In this document: positions 12,613 to 25,686 of the stretch, in pieces
How positions within the stretch are numbered: the stretch's first letter is position 1
Layout of the letters: each line of letters starts with the position of its first letter
Assembly (NCBI GenBank): GCA_013396755.1
Contig: VWZF01004013.1
Coordinates: 62,001 to 126,000 of the forward strand
Reading direction: 5' to 3'
Length of the DNA stretch: 64,000 bases
Origin: Sclerurus mexicanus
Taxonomy: Eukaryota; Chordata; Aves; Passeriformes; Furnariidae
Notes under the pieces: generated by a model
Database searches by the model: none
Seen by the model: only the letters and a program-made list of their open reading frames with translations
What the model was told of the DNA's origin: nothing
Position numbers and translations under genes: made by a program

Positions 12613-15600
12613 TCTCAACCTACTTCATCTGCACATGGTTGAATATGGGTTGGGATGTTTTCTCCAATTATCTATCTGATGAAAGGCAATAACACAAGTG
12701 GCTTCTCCACCCAATATACTTCTTTGAGCCATTTCTCAGTTCCATAAGCACAACTTATTTTAATGAATTTTCATATGCTTAGATTTAAAGAACTTAGATG
12801 TAGTAATATTATAGTTTGATATCTCTTCCTTCTCTCATCACAGTTATATTAGGATTGTTGCAGTAGTTCAGATTAATCTAGATTTTTTCCTACTGCAAAA
12901 TTCAATATTCAGGTCATATTGACATTCACAGGATTGAAAATCTGTCTGAGATTTTCTATTTATCCATTTTAATGCTAAATAAATCTGTCATTATATTGAG
13001 CAGGATGATAGAGTTATTTAGAAACTCCTCATCCATCTGATTCACTTCTCCCATAGTATACTCTTGTACTTTACCTTATGAATTTTCTATTTTTAAGAAA
13101 AAATCACACTATTATTCACCTGTAAGCAGGGTGCCTCAGCCTTTGGAAATGAGCTCACAAACGTATTTTGATTGCCATATACCTGGCTTTCTAGTCAAAG
13201 AGTCATCCAAAGCCCTTGTTGCAAGAGACATCAAGTAATCACTGATAATCTGAACACACCTTGAAGAGGTAACAAAGTGATAAAAGATTGCAAATGATGA
13301 ATTTTCAGTCCTTTCCTTATAACAATGGAATACAATGTAAAAGCTGAAGGAGAATTTGTAAATTCTTTGGGATTTGGAAATAAAAGGTGAGAATTAAAAA
13401 GTACTCACCACCTAAACCAAAGGAGGAAGTATGGAATCATTTAACACTCTTACAGCAACTTGCTCGATCCAGTGTTCTCCTGAAAATAGTCATGTAGAGC
13501 CTTGATGCTTTTATAGCTAGAGAAGAAAAGAAATACCCATATATCTAATAACATTTTTAAAATTTATAAGCTATTCATGTGCTTGATGTCATCGTAGTTC
13601 AAGAAAAAGAATGTTTGTCTCGGCCTTTTGGAAAAATCTGCTAAGATCACTGATCTCTCAAAGCTGGTATACACCTAAATAGTTCTGTCAGAAAGAAAAC
13701 AGGCTTTCCAAATGCTTCAACAGGTATGTGGGACTTTAAAGCCATTAATTCACATTCCATCTTAAAGAGGTAGTTACACATTTTTTGTTCTAGCTCCTCT
13801 CCACATTTAAAGTTTTGAGGGAAGACACACAAAAGAGAAAGAAGAATGTTTTGGGCTGTTTTTTAATTCTTCCTAACTCCATTTATAACTGCATGAAATT
13901 CAATATATGTTATATAGCAGAGGCCTGCCAAATTCAGAAACAAATCTTTTTACTGGAAATAAAATTTAAAAAAAAATTATGAAAAAAATCACATAAAGGA
14001 CCTAATGTCGTATAACATATTGAAAAATGTCCACATCTCAATCAATGACAAATCTTGCAAAGACCTCTACTGCCTTAAAGTGGCTAGTTTTATGAAAAGA
14101 TGTAGAAAGTTTCTGTAGAGGCCAGATATCACCCTCAATATGATCATGCTCTGTACGACAGAAAAGATACTGAGGTACCCTTAAGTTTGTAGGGATTTAG
14201 GTTTCTGTGGGATGTAGCACTAGAAAAGTTTTCATTTCTTTGATGCAAAGAATAAGCTTCATGACACTTCTGGTGGTGATGTACTTATTTATCTCTATTA
14301 ATTCAATAGTACCATCTAAATCCAGAAAGATGTCTTCTCCTTTTCTTTCTGTATTTTTTTTTTGCATTGAGCTAATTTGAGAATAGTGGCTCAGGTCCCT
14401 GTAGATCAAATTAAAAAGAAAATATAATATCTGCACTTTTAAGAACATTCATATCTTTGACGATTTAATGGAGACTCATCCTCCTCTCCACTCTTCTACA
14501 AACAATGGTGTGATAATCACCTAATAGCTGTCTTCAGTCATGCAGTTGTACTTACAGAAATAACCTAATAATACCCAACATCTTGCTATTTTTTATTATC
14601 AGCATAAAGCATCTTTTTAGATGACTACAGAATAACTATAGATATTAGCCTTTAAGTTTCAAAACTAGATTGGTGAAGGAAACTAATATAAAGAAAAAAG
14701 TACAATTATCTTTTACTCCTGTATAATAAAAAAACATTTAGAAGAGTGGGAAAAGTTTTCCTTCTCTATTTTACTTGAAAACATAAGCTGGTTTGCATCT
14801 TAAGGATGAGGCAGAGAGGAGAGAGGAAAATCAATTTCCATTTGGAAGACATTTAAATAGGTTTGTCATGGTCTGTTCTGAGCTGCTATTTCAAAACATA
14901 TCTGAAGTGACTTATAATTTCATTTTTTGGCCATCTAACATTCATCTACTTCCAATCTCAATATGAAACTGATTATAATTCTAAGAGACTCCATCATCCA
15001 AAGACACTGGCTAGCATGTAGAAATTCCTAGTCAGTGAGGGTATGTGGCCTCATATTACCTAGATGCTTCAGCTAAAGATTTAATTCTAGTCATTGTTTT
15101 CAAAAAGATTCCAGTAAAACTTTAGTGGTTTAGAGCTGGCTGTTTAAATCATGTCATAATCTACATTGCTTAGAAGCTATGTTTAAGAACTCTGTTCAGA
15201 GACTGTGCTCCTGCAAGCACAGGTCAAAGTTTCTACTTGGCATCAAACATTCCCAGCTAGTGTTGTTTAAGAAAGAGGGAAATCAAATATTCACAGTCCC
15301 TTTCCTCCTTGTAAAATAATTCTGAAGTTGTTACACATTTAGTGGGAACATCTGGATCCATGGATAAAAGAACACATCTGTCTTACGTGATTTATTATTC
15401 CATTTTCCTGTCTTTACCTTGGGCCAATTTTAGTCTTTTTTTACTTTCACCCCCATTCTTTAACTCATATAACTGTCATTTTTAAAGTATTTTAAGATGG
15501 TTCTCACTTTCTGACTGTCCCAGTAAATCCACCTTGAATTTCTTATGCTTGTTACTACTATATGGGTTCAACTGATGGATAAATTCATCTTCAAATAGAC

Positions 15601-15800
15601 ACATTCTCATCAGAGTTACTTTTTAGTAAAAATAACAAAACAATGAGACTTAAAAATAGAATAAAAATTTGGGGTTTTAATTTTAAGATTTTACACTGAA
15701 ATGTTTCATGCTTCTGTTAATTCAGCTGAGTAACATCAAAAAGAAAAATCAATGTTATTTTTATCCTATTGAAAACTGTCTCATAATGTTTCACAATTAC
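12613..15800. other. Gene-free unique sequence
   Basis: No gene, RNA or repeat family recognised. Short frames at 13647-13832 and 14197-14448 on the minus strand show no domain motif. Confidence 0.65.
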
Positions 15801-15863
15801 AGTTGGATTTGATGATCTTAATGATCTTTTCCAATCTAAATGATACTATGAAATGATTCTATA
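15801..15863 (+). mobile_element. CR1 LINE fragment, 3' end
   Basis: The sequence AGTTGGATTTGATGATCTT, then GATCTTTTCCAATCTAAATG and a broken ATTCTATG tail (ATACTATGAAATGATTCTAT), marks a short CR1 3' end in plus orientation. About 60 bp remain. The octamer tail carries a substitution and a small insertion. Confidence 0.88.
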
Positions 15864-18800
15864 ATATTTAAGTGCATAATATGAAGAGTTACTTCTCTTA
15901 CCATTTTTCCTTTTTTCTTTATAAAACATAAATTAATTGCATTCTCCTTGGAAATTATTACCATGGGTTCTTCAGCATATTACTAGCAGATGTGACAAAA
16001 AGTAACTCAGAAGGCAAGTTTCTGACATTTTTTGTCTGAGCTCAGGTACATTAAAAATTGTGCTATTTTAATACTATTGGAATTCTGCCTTTACATTGTT
16101 AACAAAGCAACATTCCTCTTATGGTAAAACACCAGCTGAAAGACAGATTCTTCATCTGAGGACATTACAAAGCACTACAAAATCAGCAGAATGCTGTTTA
16201 TATTAGAAGTTGCATCATGGTAACTATATAGTGCCTGTATATAACGCTGGGACAAAAAAAAAGATGTCTGATCTTCAGATCAGACATTGATAATAGGATA
16301 TAGATGGCTTAAATTGCTTCAAGTATTTGAGCCATGGGCTTAAATCTAGGCTGTACTTGAAAGGTATTATAAGAGCCTCATCTGAGCTATTCAGCATCCA
16401 GAGACCTGCACAGAATCACTCCCTGGGAGGACAGAAGTGCATTTAAATTCACCAAGACTTTTCCATTATTGGCAACATGCAAAAGGAGAAATGTGTTATG
16501 CCCAGAATTAAGTTGTATTCACATAATTTTTTAGGAATAGAATAACTGATTTAAGTAAATTAGACCATTCTTGATCTGAAGCTGGGTTAAAACTGAATCC
16601 AGAAATGTTTGTTCTCAAAGCTGCAAAGCTTGGTTAACTTTTAAAGATGTCATGAATGTGGCTATTTCTTGGGGCTTACTATGAGTATTTATTTGTAAAT
16701 CAATATACCAGTACATTAAAATACCACAGATTCTATGGAGTCATGATTCAAAGGAAAAATAAAAATCCAGTCAAACAGAAATTGCAAACAATTCTAAAAA
16801 TACTCAAGTAAACGTTCTTTTGATGATAAAAGATGTTGTGCTAAACATTTTAAAAACTGGTTCGAATTTTATTAATTTCATTTAATACTGACATAGCGAA
16901 GTTTAAGTGAAAAAAAAATCAATCATAACAGTGAGAGTTCTGTACTCAGGTTAATTCAAGCTAAAATATTTGATTTAAAACTTTAAAAAGTTCAGGCCTA
17001 AGAAATAGGACAGCTGGATCTAAATTTCTGATCTTGTGGGACAGGACAAATCTCTACATGAAAAAAAAACTCTTTCAGAATTTGCTTTCTTTTTTCTCAT
17101 CACTTTTTGAGTGAAATTTCAATTTATTTTTAATTATTATATATTATTTGTAATAGAACAAGCAACTTTAGTGTTTTTATTAAATGACAGAAAAAAAAAT
17201 CTTATGGCCAAAATGGAACTATAGGGAGGCAGTGATATGATGGTAGATTAGATCATATTTCACTTAATAAATGAGAGATTTGAACATCTTCAAACCGCAG
17301 CTCTATTGTTCAAAAGGCAGTGAACGGGTTTAAGAACTAGCACTACTGACACTCGATTTGCTTTTAAAAGGTGATATTTTCATCCTCTGTCCTACTGCAC
17401 AAAACAGCAGGAACAGCCCTATAAGGAACGGATTGCAGCTCGGAACACTTTCCCAAGGAAATGGTACAAAGACTCCAAAGCAGCTACTGGAAAAGCTAAA
17501 ATAGCATGTCTTTCCTTTCAAGTTATATCAAAGATTTAGCTCATAATGTTGTAACAGTATTTTTGTAAGCCAAAACCTGTTCAAACATTTTCATATTGCC
17601 CTTCACCCCTTTAAAAATGTAGAAAGGCCTTACCTAATGTCCTCAAACAGGGTGCTTCACACATGCTTTCAGTTAGATGCTTTTCTGATGTAAAGACTGA
17701 CAGCCTCAGTGTTAGAAGCTCTGCTAAAAGAAATTGCCTACATGTATGGGGTGTCTTTAATATGAATGATCATTGCATATATTAAATAGACCTGACCTAG
17801 CTGACTTTCAAAAATATCTAATAAAGTGTCACCTGGCATAATATTAATAAAATTGAGAAAGATCTGAATGGTAGGTAAGACTGAGCTTTACCTGAAATGA
17901 CACTAGTAACACAGAATTCTCAGCAATCTCTTTACAATAAAATGGTTTGTTCAACTCCAGTCTTAGTCCTGCTTAGTTCACCACTAGAGGTATTACATAG
18001 AAGTTCATGAGAAACCAGTTACCTCTTTTGAGTACATTAGTTTGAGCGGATAAGTTACCAAGTAGAGGTCTTTATTTTAAGAGTGAATTTCTTAATTCAA
18101 ATTTACAGACCAAACTGCATTTAAATCCATTTTGTCTGAATAGTTTCAATGTATCAGACAATAACTCCTTATGGCTACATATAACTGCTATGGTGTACAT
18201 AGTTATTTACTGCTTCCTCAATCTTTAATTTTATCAGCTCTTATTTTAACTCCTAGGTTTCTGATAAAAATATTGAATAATGTCAACATTATGTTGTTGT
18301 TTCTATTACATCCTGTTAAAATATTCACTCAGTTATGACTCTTCTATGGCATCTATGTTCTAAGATCCCTAAACTGCACAGCACAAATTCTGTGGAATGT
18401 GTGCTTTATCCTTGCAAATAAAGTGGTTCACACGATGTTAAATACATTTTTTCATCTAAATATGAAACAAATTAATACTTCTATAACATAATGTTTTATG
18501 TTTATTTAGTAAGATGTGTCTAAATATTGCACAATGACTAATGACTACTATTTCTTCAGTTTCCTAATTATTTATAAGTAGAAACCTGTGTGAGCTTGAC
18601 GTCTGTCCAATCAACCTATATTGCTCAGGTCATCTTGACTGCCCATTTGGAAAACTATGATATTTAGATTTCTAGAATGTCTTTGCTGTTTTAAAACACA
18701 TTGATAACTATCATCAATGGACTAGATATTTAGTCAGCTATCTGTTCATGAAGACCAACAGTGTACTCGGCTGCTAATGGACTGTAGAGTAGTTCAACAT

Positions 18801-21800
18801 TTTTATAGAAGCATATAATTTTTATTCTTTCAAGATAGAGATGAAAGAACTTTACTGAAATATTTTCATTCTTACTATGAACATTTTATCTTTTCCATCT
18901 GCTACTGGCCAGCACCGTTGCTATTTATTTTTCACCTAATATGCTTAAAAATGTCCTTGTTCTTGGGCCTTGAGCCTGTTTACTTTTAAAAAAAATTATG
19001 CGCATCATAATATGTGAACTGCTATTGATTATCTATTTTATCCATTTATAAATCATTGTTTTTTCAATAGCAGGCTTTTTTTCTGCCTTTGAAATTTTGT
19101 GAAAACTGCCCAATTCGACAATGAAGAGCCTGCCAGACCGAAAATCAGGAGATCATTTTATGTTGCACAAAGTGTGGAACAGAAAACTCTCATACAAGAA
19201 TTTTTTTAAAAAATATTATGTTTATGACAAAGAAAAAGCTCTTAATATTTTCATCTTGCAAAGCCTCAAACCTATGAACATCATCAAACATTTAAGAGGT
19301 AAAAATAACAAGATATTTTGTCAACATTTTTTCTCTAATACCTGTGAAATTTGTAAAAATCACAAATAATTTTTAAAAATACCTCTATAGGAAAATTGCT
19401 TTTTCTTACTAAATATTAATCCTGTTTCTAATAAATCAGTGATGAAACATCTAGGATTCCACCCAATCAATGAGTTGCTTTCTCATGGGAATTTTCTACT
19501 TCATAAGAACTGGAAAAAAATCAGCTTTCTTATTCTTATGGTAGATGAGAAGAAACTGCTTTTGTCTGCTTTCATTTCCAAGGAAGAGAGCTTAATTTTG
19601 GCTTTTTTGTTGTCTCTATATGGAACAGCATGTCCTTGAACTTTCCAAAACAGTAGGTACTCGGCTCAGGACAACATGGTTAATTATTAATGCATTATAT
19701 CCTTTGTCTGACTGCTATGATCTTCCATCTCTCCACCTAAAATTTCTTAGCCTCTTGAGCCTCTTGAAATCCTGAAGATAATTTAATGATCTTAAAAGCC
19801 AGCAAACAGTAAATTGTATTTTTTCTCCAACAAAGTGATTGGATTTGCTTTATTCACAAAGACTTGAAAGAGAGAGAGTGCAAAGAGCTCTTCCAGAGTT
19901 CAAAACAGGAAAGTTCTGTCTCATCAGACTACAGATTTTTCCATTTTTTTCTGGAGATTACAAAAAACGGTCGGCAAACATTTCTATCTATGTAACAGAA
20001 ATTACAAAACTACTACCAGATTTTAGCTATTTCAGAAATGAAGCACCCAATCTGAAGATGCTTAAGGTATTATAACATCTCACTTTTTATTGTACATCCA
20101 TATTCCTTTTTTCTTCCCTTGTCAAGAGGACCTGTGTCTTTTCTTTTTGGCTTTTAATGAAAGGCTTGGAGTAAGCATAATTCAAAAACTGTATTGATAA
20201 AATAAAAATCCTCTGAAAAAAATGGTAATTGTGCACTTTAACACAGAAAAAAAAATTGTCAGAAGCAACTTGTCAATTTCCCAGCTTATGTTTTGAGTAT
20301 ATGCAGGCCGAGAGTACAATATAATTAATTGCTAAAACAGATCACAAGGGTTTAGGTTCCTGTACTGGTTAACATTATCAGTGGTGTGCTATTTTTTATA
20401 ATGTCAATCTGTTTCTTTTTTTTCTTTGAATTGATTGGCAGAATGACCCAACTGTTATAAACAGTGTTGAATTTGATGTCTTTACCATTGCTTAAATGGG
20501 AGAAGTCAAAATACAGATGGAAAAATCAAGCAGTGTAATGGTGTTTCTGTCATAATTAAGTTTTATGCAGGCAAGACTGTCCATAAGAAGTAACAGTCTC
20601 CTTTGACATTTAGCAAATAGTCAATATGGCCTGTAAAGTGTGAATTAAAAGTTGGGGTTTTTTTGCCTTACAACACCTGTGGACGACAAATTTATGCTGA
20701 AGTTTAGCTGGCAGAAGAGAACACATTTTTCTTTCCCTCTAAAGTTAATAAGTTGTAGACTACCTAGAGAGAGACACATTAAAGAGAGGGACTCAATATC
20801 AGAATGAAAGAATCTCCACTGCTTCCAAAGGTACAGAGGAGTAATGTGCAAACTGGTTCAGATAAGTCTAAAATATACTCCCCTCTTTCTACTACTAAGT
20901 CCTTAATTATTCACTACTCAGAAAGCTTTACCAAAAGGTAAAACAACTTTCAAAGAAGTTACAACACACTTACTGAATAATTACTTTAACTGTTTATAAT
21001 TTTTTCTTCTTCACAACTTCTCTATTAAGCTCTGATGGGAATGGGAAGTAATAAAATGTAAGCAGAAACATTACAAACATTGTGGATGCTCTGTCAGAGG
21101 GTGCCAATAATCCAAGTAACAAATACAGATCAGCAGAATACTTGCCATATTCCAAAAGGCTCAGTTTATACATAAGGCTTGTACTGTTATGACTATTTCA
21201 AAAGACTTATGTAGTGCAATGTGTGGCTATGATTGCTGCCATAATGGTATGAAATTATTCACTACTGAAGTTTATTTATTCTTCTCCAGGAACTAGAACT
21301 GATATAGCTAAGCACATACTTATACGTATCTCAGTTTCAAGGGAAAAAAAATATCTCTTAGCCAACTGTATTTTACCAGTTAAAAAACTATGTTTAGACT
21401 AGACTTTAGCTTCCAACAGCAACAATTTTCATATGTTATTTCCTTTAAGAAAGCAGTATTTTACTTCTGCTCTAACCAGAACTCTAGTACACAGTAGACA
21501 GTCTACTAGAGTATTTTAATTTTTTTAAACTGCTCGGACTTCTGTTTCTATAGCTTAGCTCTCTGTACAAGGGACCACTGATAAATCTCCCAAGCTACCA
21601 AAACAGGTTATGATTTTTTTTCTCTTTACTGTTGTTAGAAGCTGTTAGTATGGCAAGTTAGTAGCTCCCGGGAAGAAGAGAGTCCTCAAAAACATTGTAG
21701 AAGAGCTATGTAGTTGACCCTCACCTCTTGCTTCCACCAAGGAAGACAGACACTCTGCTTAGATGAAGAAATAAATAAAAATAAGTGAAGTTATATGAAT

Positions 21801-22497
21801 ATTGTTTCATAAAGACATGATCTGGATATAGGCTAGTAATGAGGAAATTCCTTCAAATTCTATCACTTATTCATATTCACTTTGGCAGGTATGTTTTATA
21901 TGGCTTTGACTTGTGATGTTGATTAGATTAAGTACTCAAGACACATTTTGTTGCTCTTTAGATCAGGATTTGTCTGACCTTCATATTGCTATTGTTCTGC
22001 CTTACATTTTTTAGATGATTCCTTATTACCAGTCAGCCAGTGCAAAAAATGAGTCTTGCAGGAAAAACAAAGTGAGCTGAGGAATTCCTTTACACGTTAA
22101 ATGTGTGTTAAATTTGTACATATACCAAAGTTTAAATTACTATCTTTTACTCACAAATATATTTATGTTTCTGAGAATAATTTATGTTTATTCTGAAACA
22201 GACACATGCATTATGTCTGTTGTGATGGAAAAGTATGAGCCTGTGTTATGAAGTGTTTATAGACACACCTAATAAGAACATTGAGATAATATGTTTTGAT
22301 TGAATTCTTCACCTATTCATTCTTTCAGTCTCAAAACTAGGATATTTTACTAGAAGTGTTTTACTTTCAGTGTTCTCTTATGCAAGGCAATCTTTCAGGC
22401 ACATATTTCACTGATTCCTCTTTCTGACACAGCAAACAACAGAAAGAAAAAAGCTGAAAACACTGGGTTTTCCCCCATTTAAAACATCTGTTTTTAC

Positions 22498-22499
<2 letters not shown>
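15864..22499. other. Gene-free unique sequence with one palindrome
   Basis: No gene is recognised. The frames present (for example 19121-19369 plus and 19839-20075 plus) are lysine- and phenylalanine-rich products of AT-rich DNA without motifs. The only structured item noticed is the inverted repeat at 16264-16287. Confidence 0.65.
16264..16287. repeat. 24-bp inverted repeat (11-bp arms, 2-base centre)
   Basis: The left arm ATGTCTGATCT and right arm AGATCAGACAT are perfect reverse complements separated by TC. It follows a run of nine A. Arms of 11 bp with mixed base content are unlikely at any given site, but a few are expected by chance in 64 kb. No flanking target duplication or transposon end was recognised. 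Confidence 0.8.

Positions 22500-22532
<33 letters not shown>
22500..22532. repeat. 33-base poly-T run
   Basis: An uninterrupted T homopolymer. Read on the minus strand it could be a poly-A tail, but the adjoining 5' sequence on that strand shows no recognised retrocopy or LINE end. It is treated as a mononucleotide microsatellite, and its exact length in the assembly is doubtful. Confidence 0.85.
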
Positions 22533-22535
<3 letters not shown>

Positions 22536-23640
22536 TTTCATGATTGTTTTGGTTTAGTTCCCATGCATAATGAAAACAAATGTCATACACAGAGAGTTTT
22601 CATGCACTAATCATTATTCTCCAGACAATAACAACTATGGCGTTAGCGTGTCACATAAATAAAGCACAAAGGGAATGAGATATTACCTTAAATGCCTTTA
22701 CCTATGCAAAGGCTAAATAAAAAAAAAAAAAAAGAAAAAACACACACTGTGAAAAATAAGAAACTGGATGAGGACATCCACATTTTACATGAAAATGAGA
22801 AAGATACAAACCAACCCCAAACATCCAGGTGCAGGGAATCAACCCAATGTTGTCTTGCATTCCAGCCACATTATGTCCATTGCATATAAAACATAAAAGA
22901 CATAACTCTCTAACACTTTGCAGCACATGGCTGGTCGTTATTTATCCTTCTGGTATTCACTGAAGGGTGATAACAATCATGATGACCTAACCTGGTTTTA
23001 CATGTGGGATTATTTACTATTCTGACAAGTCCTGAACATTGAATTCAGAATTACGCAGTAGCATTTGGAATATTATCTTCTGTGCTAAAGGGGTTTTGTG
23101 GTCACTCAGTCACAACAGTGCTCTGGCTGTTTCTTTGTATGGTAGAAGAGCATTTGGGGTACAAATGGGTGTTGGGGTTCAGAGCTTTGTTTCAGACTGG
23201 CAAATTAATCAAACCACTGAGGTTTCTGGCAACTGTCTCTCTCAGAGAAAGCCAGCCTTGGTACTATTTGTGCAAGGAACATAGACCATTTACAGAGACA
23301 GGTGTCATTTCAATTGCCCAGGGGTGTCATGGGCACTTCCAATCTCATTATCTATTTGACCTTGGCTATCAGTAAGAAGTGTGTGGACCTTTACTAAGTC
23401 TTGAGTCATACCATTCACCAATAATTTTAAGTCTGAAGCTTCTAGTCATTAGTCATTCAGAAGGCACTACTTTGTAATATTAAGAGAATCAGCCAATATA
23501 GTTGGCTATTTGGAAATTGTGAAGGAAAAGTCTTTATAATAGAAAATTTCAAAATATTTGAAAAGTCAACTCAAAGTCATGGCTCCTTTGTTTTCTGACA
23601 CTGCTATCAAAGCTTTTTTAAAAGCTGGAGCAAAGATACT
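22533..23640. other. Gene-free unique sequence
   Basis: Nothing recognisable beyond an A-rich stretch near 22718-22740. Overlapping frames on the plus strand at 23039-23375 share no motif with any family I know. Confidence 0.6.
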
Positions 23641-23702
23641 TGGGAGTTGGACTCAATAATTGTTATGGGACCCTTCCAAGTTGAAATATTCTGGTTCTAT
23701 GA
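23641..23702 (+). mobile_element. CR1 LINE fragment, 3' end
   Basis: TGGGAGTTGGACTCAATAAT, then GGGACCCTTCCAAGTTGAAA and ATATTCTGGTTCTATG, matches the usual CR1 3' end (TTGGACTCGATGATCCTTGTGG, CCCTTCCAACTC, ATATTCTATGATTCTATG). Plus orientation, about 60 bp, with several substitutions. Confidence 0.88.
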
Positions 23703-23805
23703 GTTATTTATATAAGTTTAACATAACAAGATGCTCATTTTTAAGTGGAGGACAAGAATTTAGTTAAGTTTTCATATGAAGTTTGATGAAGTTTAGCTGC
23801 AACAT

Positions 23806-23831
23806 CAGTGTGTGTGGTCACACACACACTG
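23806..23831. repeat. TG/CA hairpin (11-bp perfect arms)
   Basis: CAGTGTGTGTG at 23806-23816 and CACACACACTG at 23821-23831 are perfect reverse complements with GTCA between. The arms are a short TG repeat and a short CA repeat meeting head to head. Confidence 0.8.
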
Positions 23832-23855
23832 CAGAAATTCAGTGCAGAAATTCAG
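23830..23855. repeat. 13-bp tandem duplication
   Basis: TGCAGAAATTCAG occurs twice back to back without mismatch, starting inside the right arm of the preceding hairpin. It is probably a replication-slippage product. Confidence 0.85.
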
Positions 23856-25580
23856 ATCAAAGAACTTGGTGCAAATATTAAGTAATTTTGGTGAGGCAGA
23901 TTTCCGCCTGAGGCTTTTTTGTAATAAAAGACAACAAATGTCTTCTGTGCCCGAGCTGCTTTTTTCTTTTTTTTTTTTTAGTTTTCCCCCTTCAAGGCTC
24001 AAAAGGTACAGAATATCACAAAACAGCCATAAACTTCTATGAAGTAGCATATAAGTTGGTGTGGTCCCATAATCCTTAACCACTTTCTCTAGTTTAGTCA
24101 CTCCATAGACCACCACAAGATGCATTTTCTCATGCTGTAACTGTTAAAACAAAAGAAGAATGACAAGTTGAATAAAGAAACAAAGTTTTGGGTGGAGAAG
24201 AGAAATGAATCCTATATATTACCTCCCTGCTTCGGCAAGAGTAAAGGATTTTTAACAGAGGCATAATTACACTTTACATTTTTTTCCAGGATCTTTGGGG
24301 TATGGTTTTTGAAAGACCTATATAGATCTGAAAAACTAGAGGTCTAATCCTAACCAGCAACCTGGAAGCTGGCATTCAAAATGCTTGAAGTCATCAGCAG
24401 CATCAGTGCCCAAAGAACTTGGGTTTCTCACTGAAGTCCCTCTGTTTTGCTGTTGTGAAAGAGATCATGCTTCATTTTCTGTATGCAGTATAATTATTTT
24501 GCATATACAATTGAGCTAAGAAATTATCCTCAATGGAATGGACTCAGTAAACATGTCTGGACCCTGCTGTACTGTAAATGGAAAACCATAGAACTACATT
24601 TTAATATTTATTTATGAAAGAATTCCATGAGCCATGATAAATTCAAAGCTCAAGCTGGTGCTAAATAAGATAAAGTAAGTAAAAATTCCATAGTCACAAT
24701 ACAAAGTACTTTATAATTATACTGAATAATTATACTAATAATACCTTGTCTTACTGTATTCCTAAGAGAATTGTATCACACAATAATTTGCATAACTGAA
24801 ATGAAAAAAACAAATTGAGGAAATTAAGGTTTTACCACTAAAACTCTAAAACCTGTCCACTTCAAATAAGACGTGACAAAATCTATTTTACTTATTAAAA
24901 CCTTTTATAAAAGGCTTAAGAATTATAAAAACTTTGAGGGGCAACTAACACTAATTATTGATTCTAACTGGCACATATTTAAAGAAGGAAACATTTTCAA
25001 TGCACACTGGCAGACACATTTTTTTAGCACTGTAACAAATGCAGTTCAGAAACCCTTGAGGCTTGTGAAAAGTTTTATTTTTTATTTTCCAGAGTGCAAG
25101 CACAGTGGCAGTAGTTCATTAATTCAAACAAAAAATAAAGTTTGCCTTTTCAACTTACAGAGATGATGATCTACCTTTGCCTACCAATGACTTATTCCCA
25201 GGTACACTTTTTTCTCTCTGGTAACAAGGGAAGTATGGAGCAAATAAAGGTTGTTCAGAAGTACAATAATTCCCTCTAAACCACATATTTCTGCACTAAC
25301 GTTGGCAGAGGTATATTGGAAAGGACAAAGTAAGGAAGCAAGAGAAATATTACAGCAGTTCCACCAAACGTGCAAGAATTTTTGTGACAAAACTTTCAAA
25401 AAGCACAAATTTAACATTATGGAGAAGATTTTTGAAAATTAATTGCAGTTTAGGACTTCATCCTGCTGTAGTTAAAGAACCTTTGTAAATGGTGAAAGAT
25501 GCAGCAAAACTGGAAATTTTTACTGGGGAGTGTAGTTCAGCTGATAGTAGTCAATGCACTCAGTTGTAGCATCATCTGTC
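23856..25580. other. Gene-free unique sequence
   Basis: No gene or repeat recognised. Frames at 24873-25166 (plus) and 25181-25442 (both strands) lack motifs. Confidence 0.6.
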
Positions 25581-25686
25581 CACAAGGATCATGTAGTCCA
25601 ACTCTTAAGTGAATGGCCCATACAAGGATCAAACCCATAACCTTTGTGTTCCTAGCACCATGCTTTAACCAACTGGGCTAACTATG
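25581..25686 (-). mobile_element. TguSINE1-type SINE (tRNA-Ile head, CR1 tail)
   Basis: On the minus strand a tRNA-Ile-like head occupies about 25686-25614. It has a perfect A box TAGCCCAGTTGG (25680-25669) and a B box GGTTTGATCC (25635-25626, one change from GGTTCGATCC), then TGTATGGGCCA in place of the 3' acceptor side. It runs directly into a CR1-like tail containing AGTTGGACTACATGATCC and CTTGTGG (25606-25581), after which similarity stops. This is the architecture of TguSINE1, a tRNA-Ile/CR1 SINE family described from passerine birds and thought to be moved by CR1 enzymes. The ATTCTATG 3' end is missing, so the copy is 3'-truncated or eroded. The tRNA-like part is not a working tRNA gene: the acceptor 5' strand is lost and the anticodon loop reads CTAGGAA, not CTAATAA. 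Confidence 0.85.

Noticed and set aside
25614..25686. A functional tRNA-Ile gene on the minus strand
   Set aside because: The A and B boxes are good, but the 5' acceptor strand is missing, the anticodon loop is altered and a CR1 tail follows directly. It is a SINE head.
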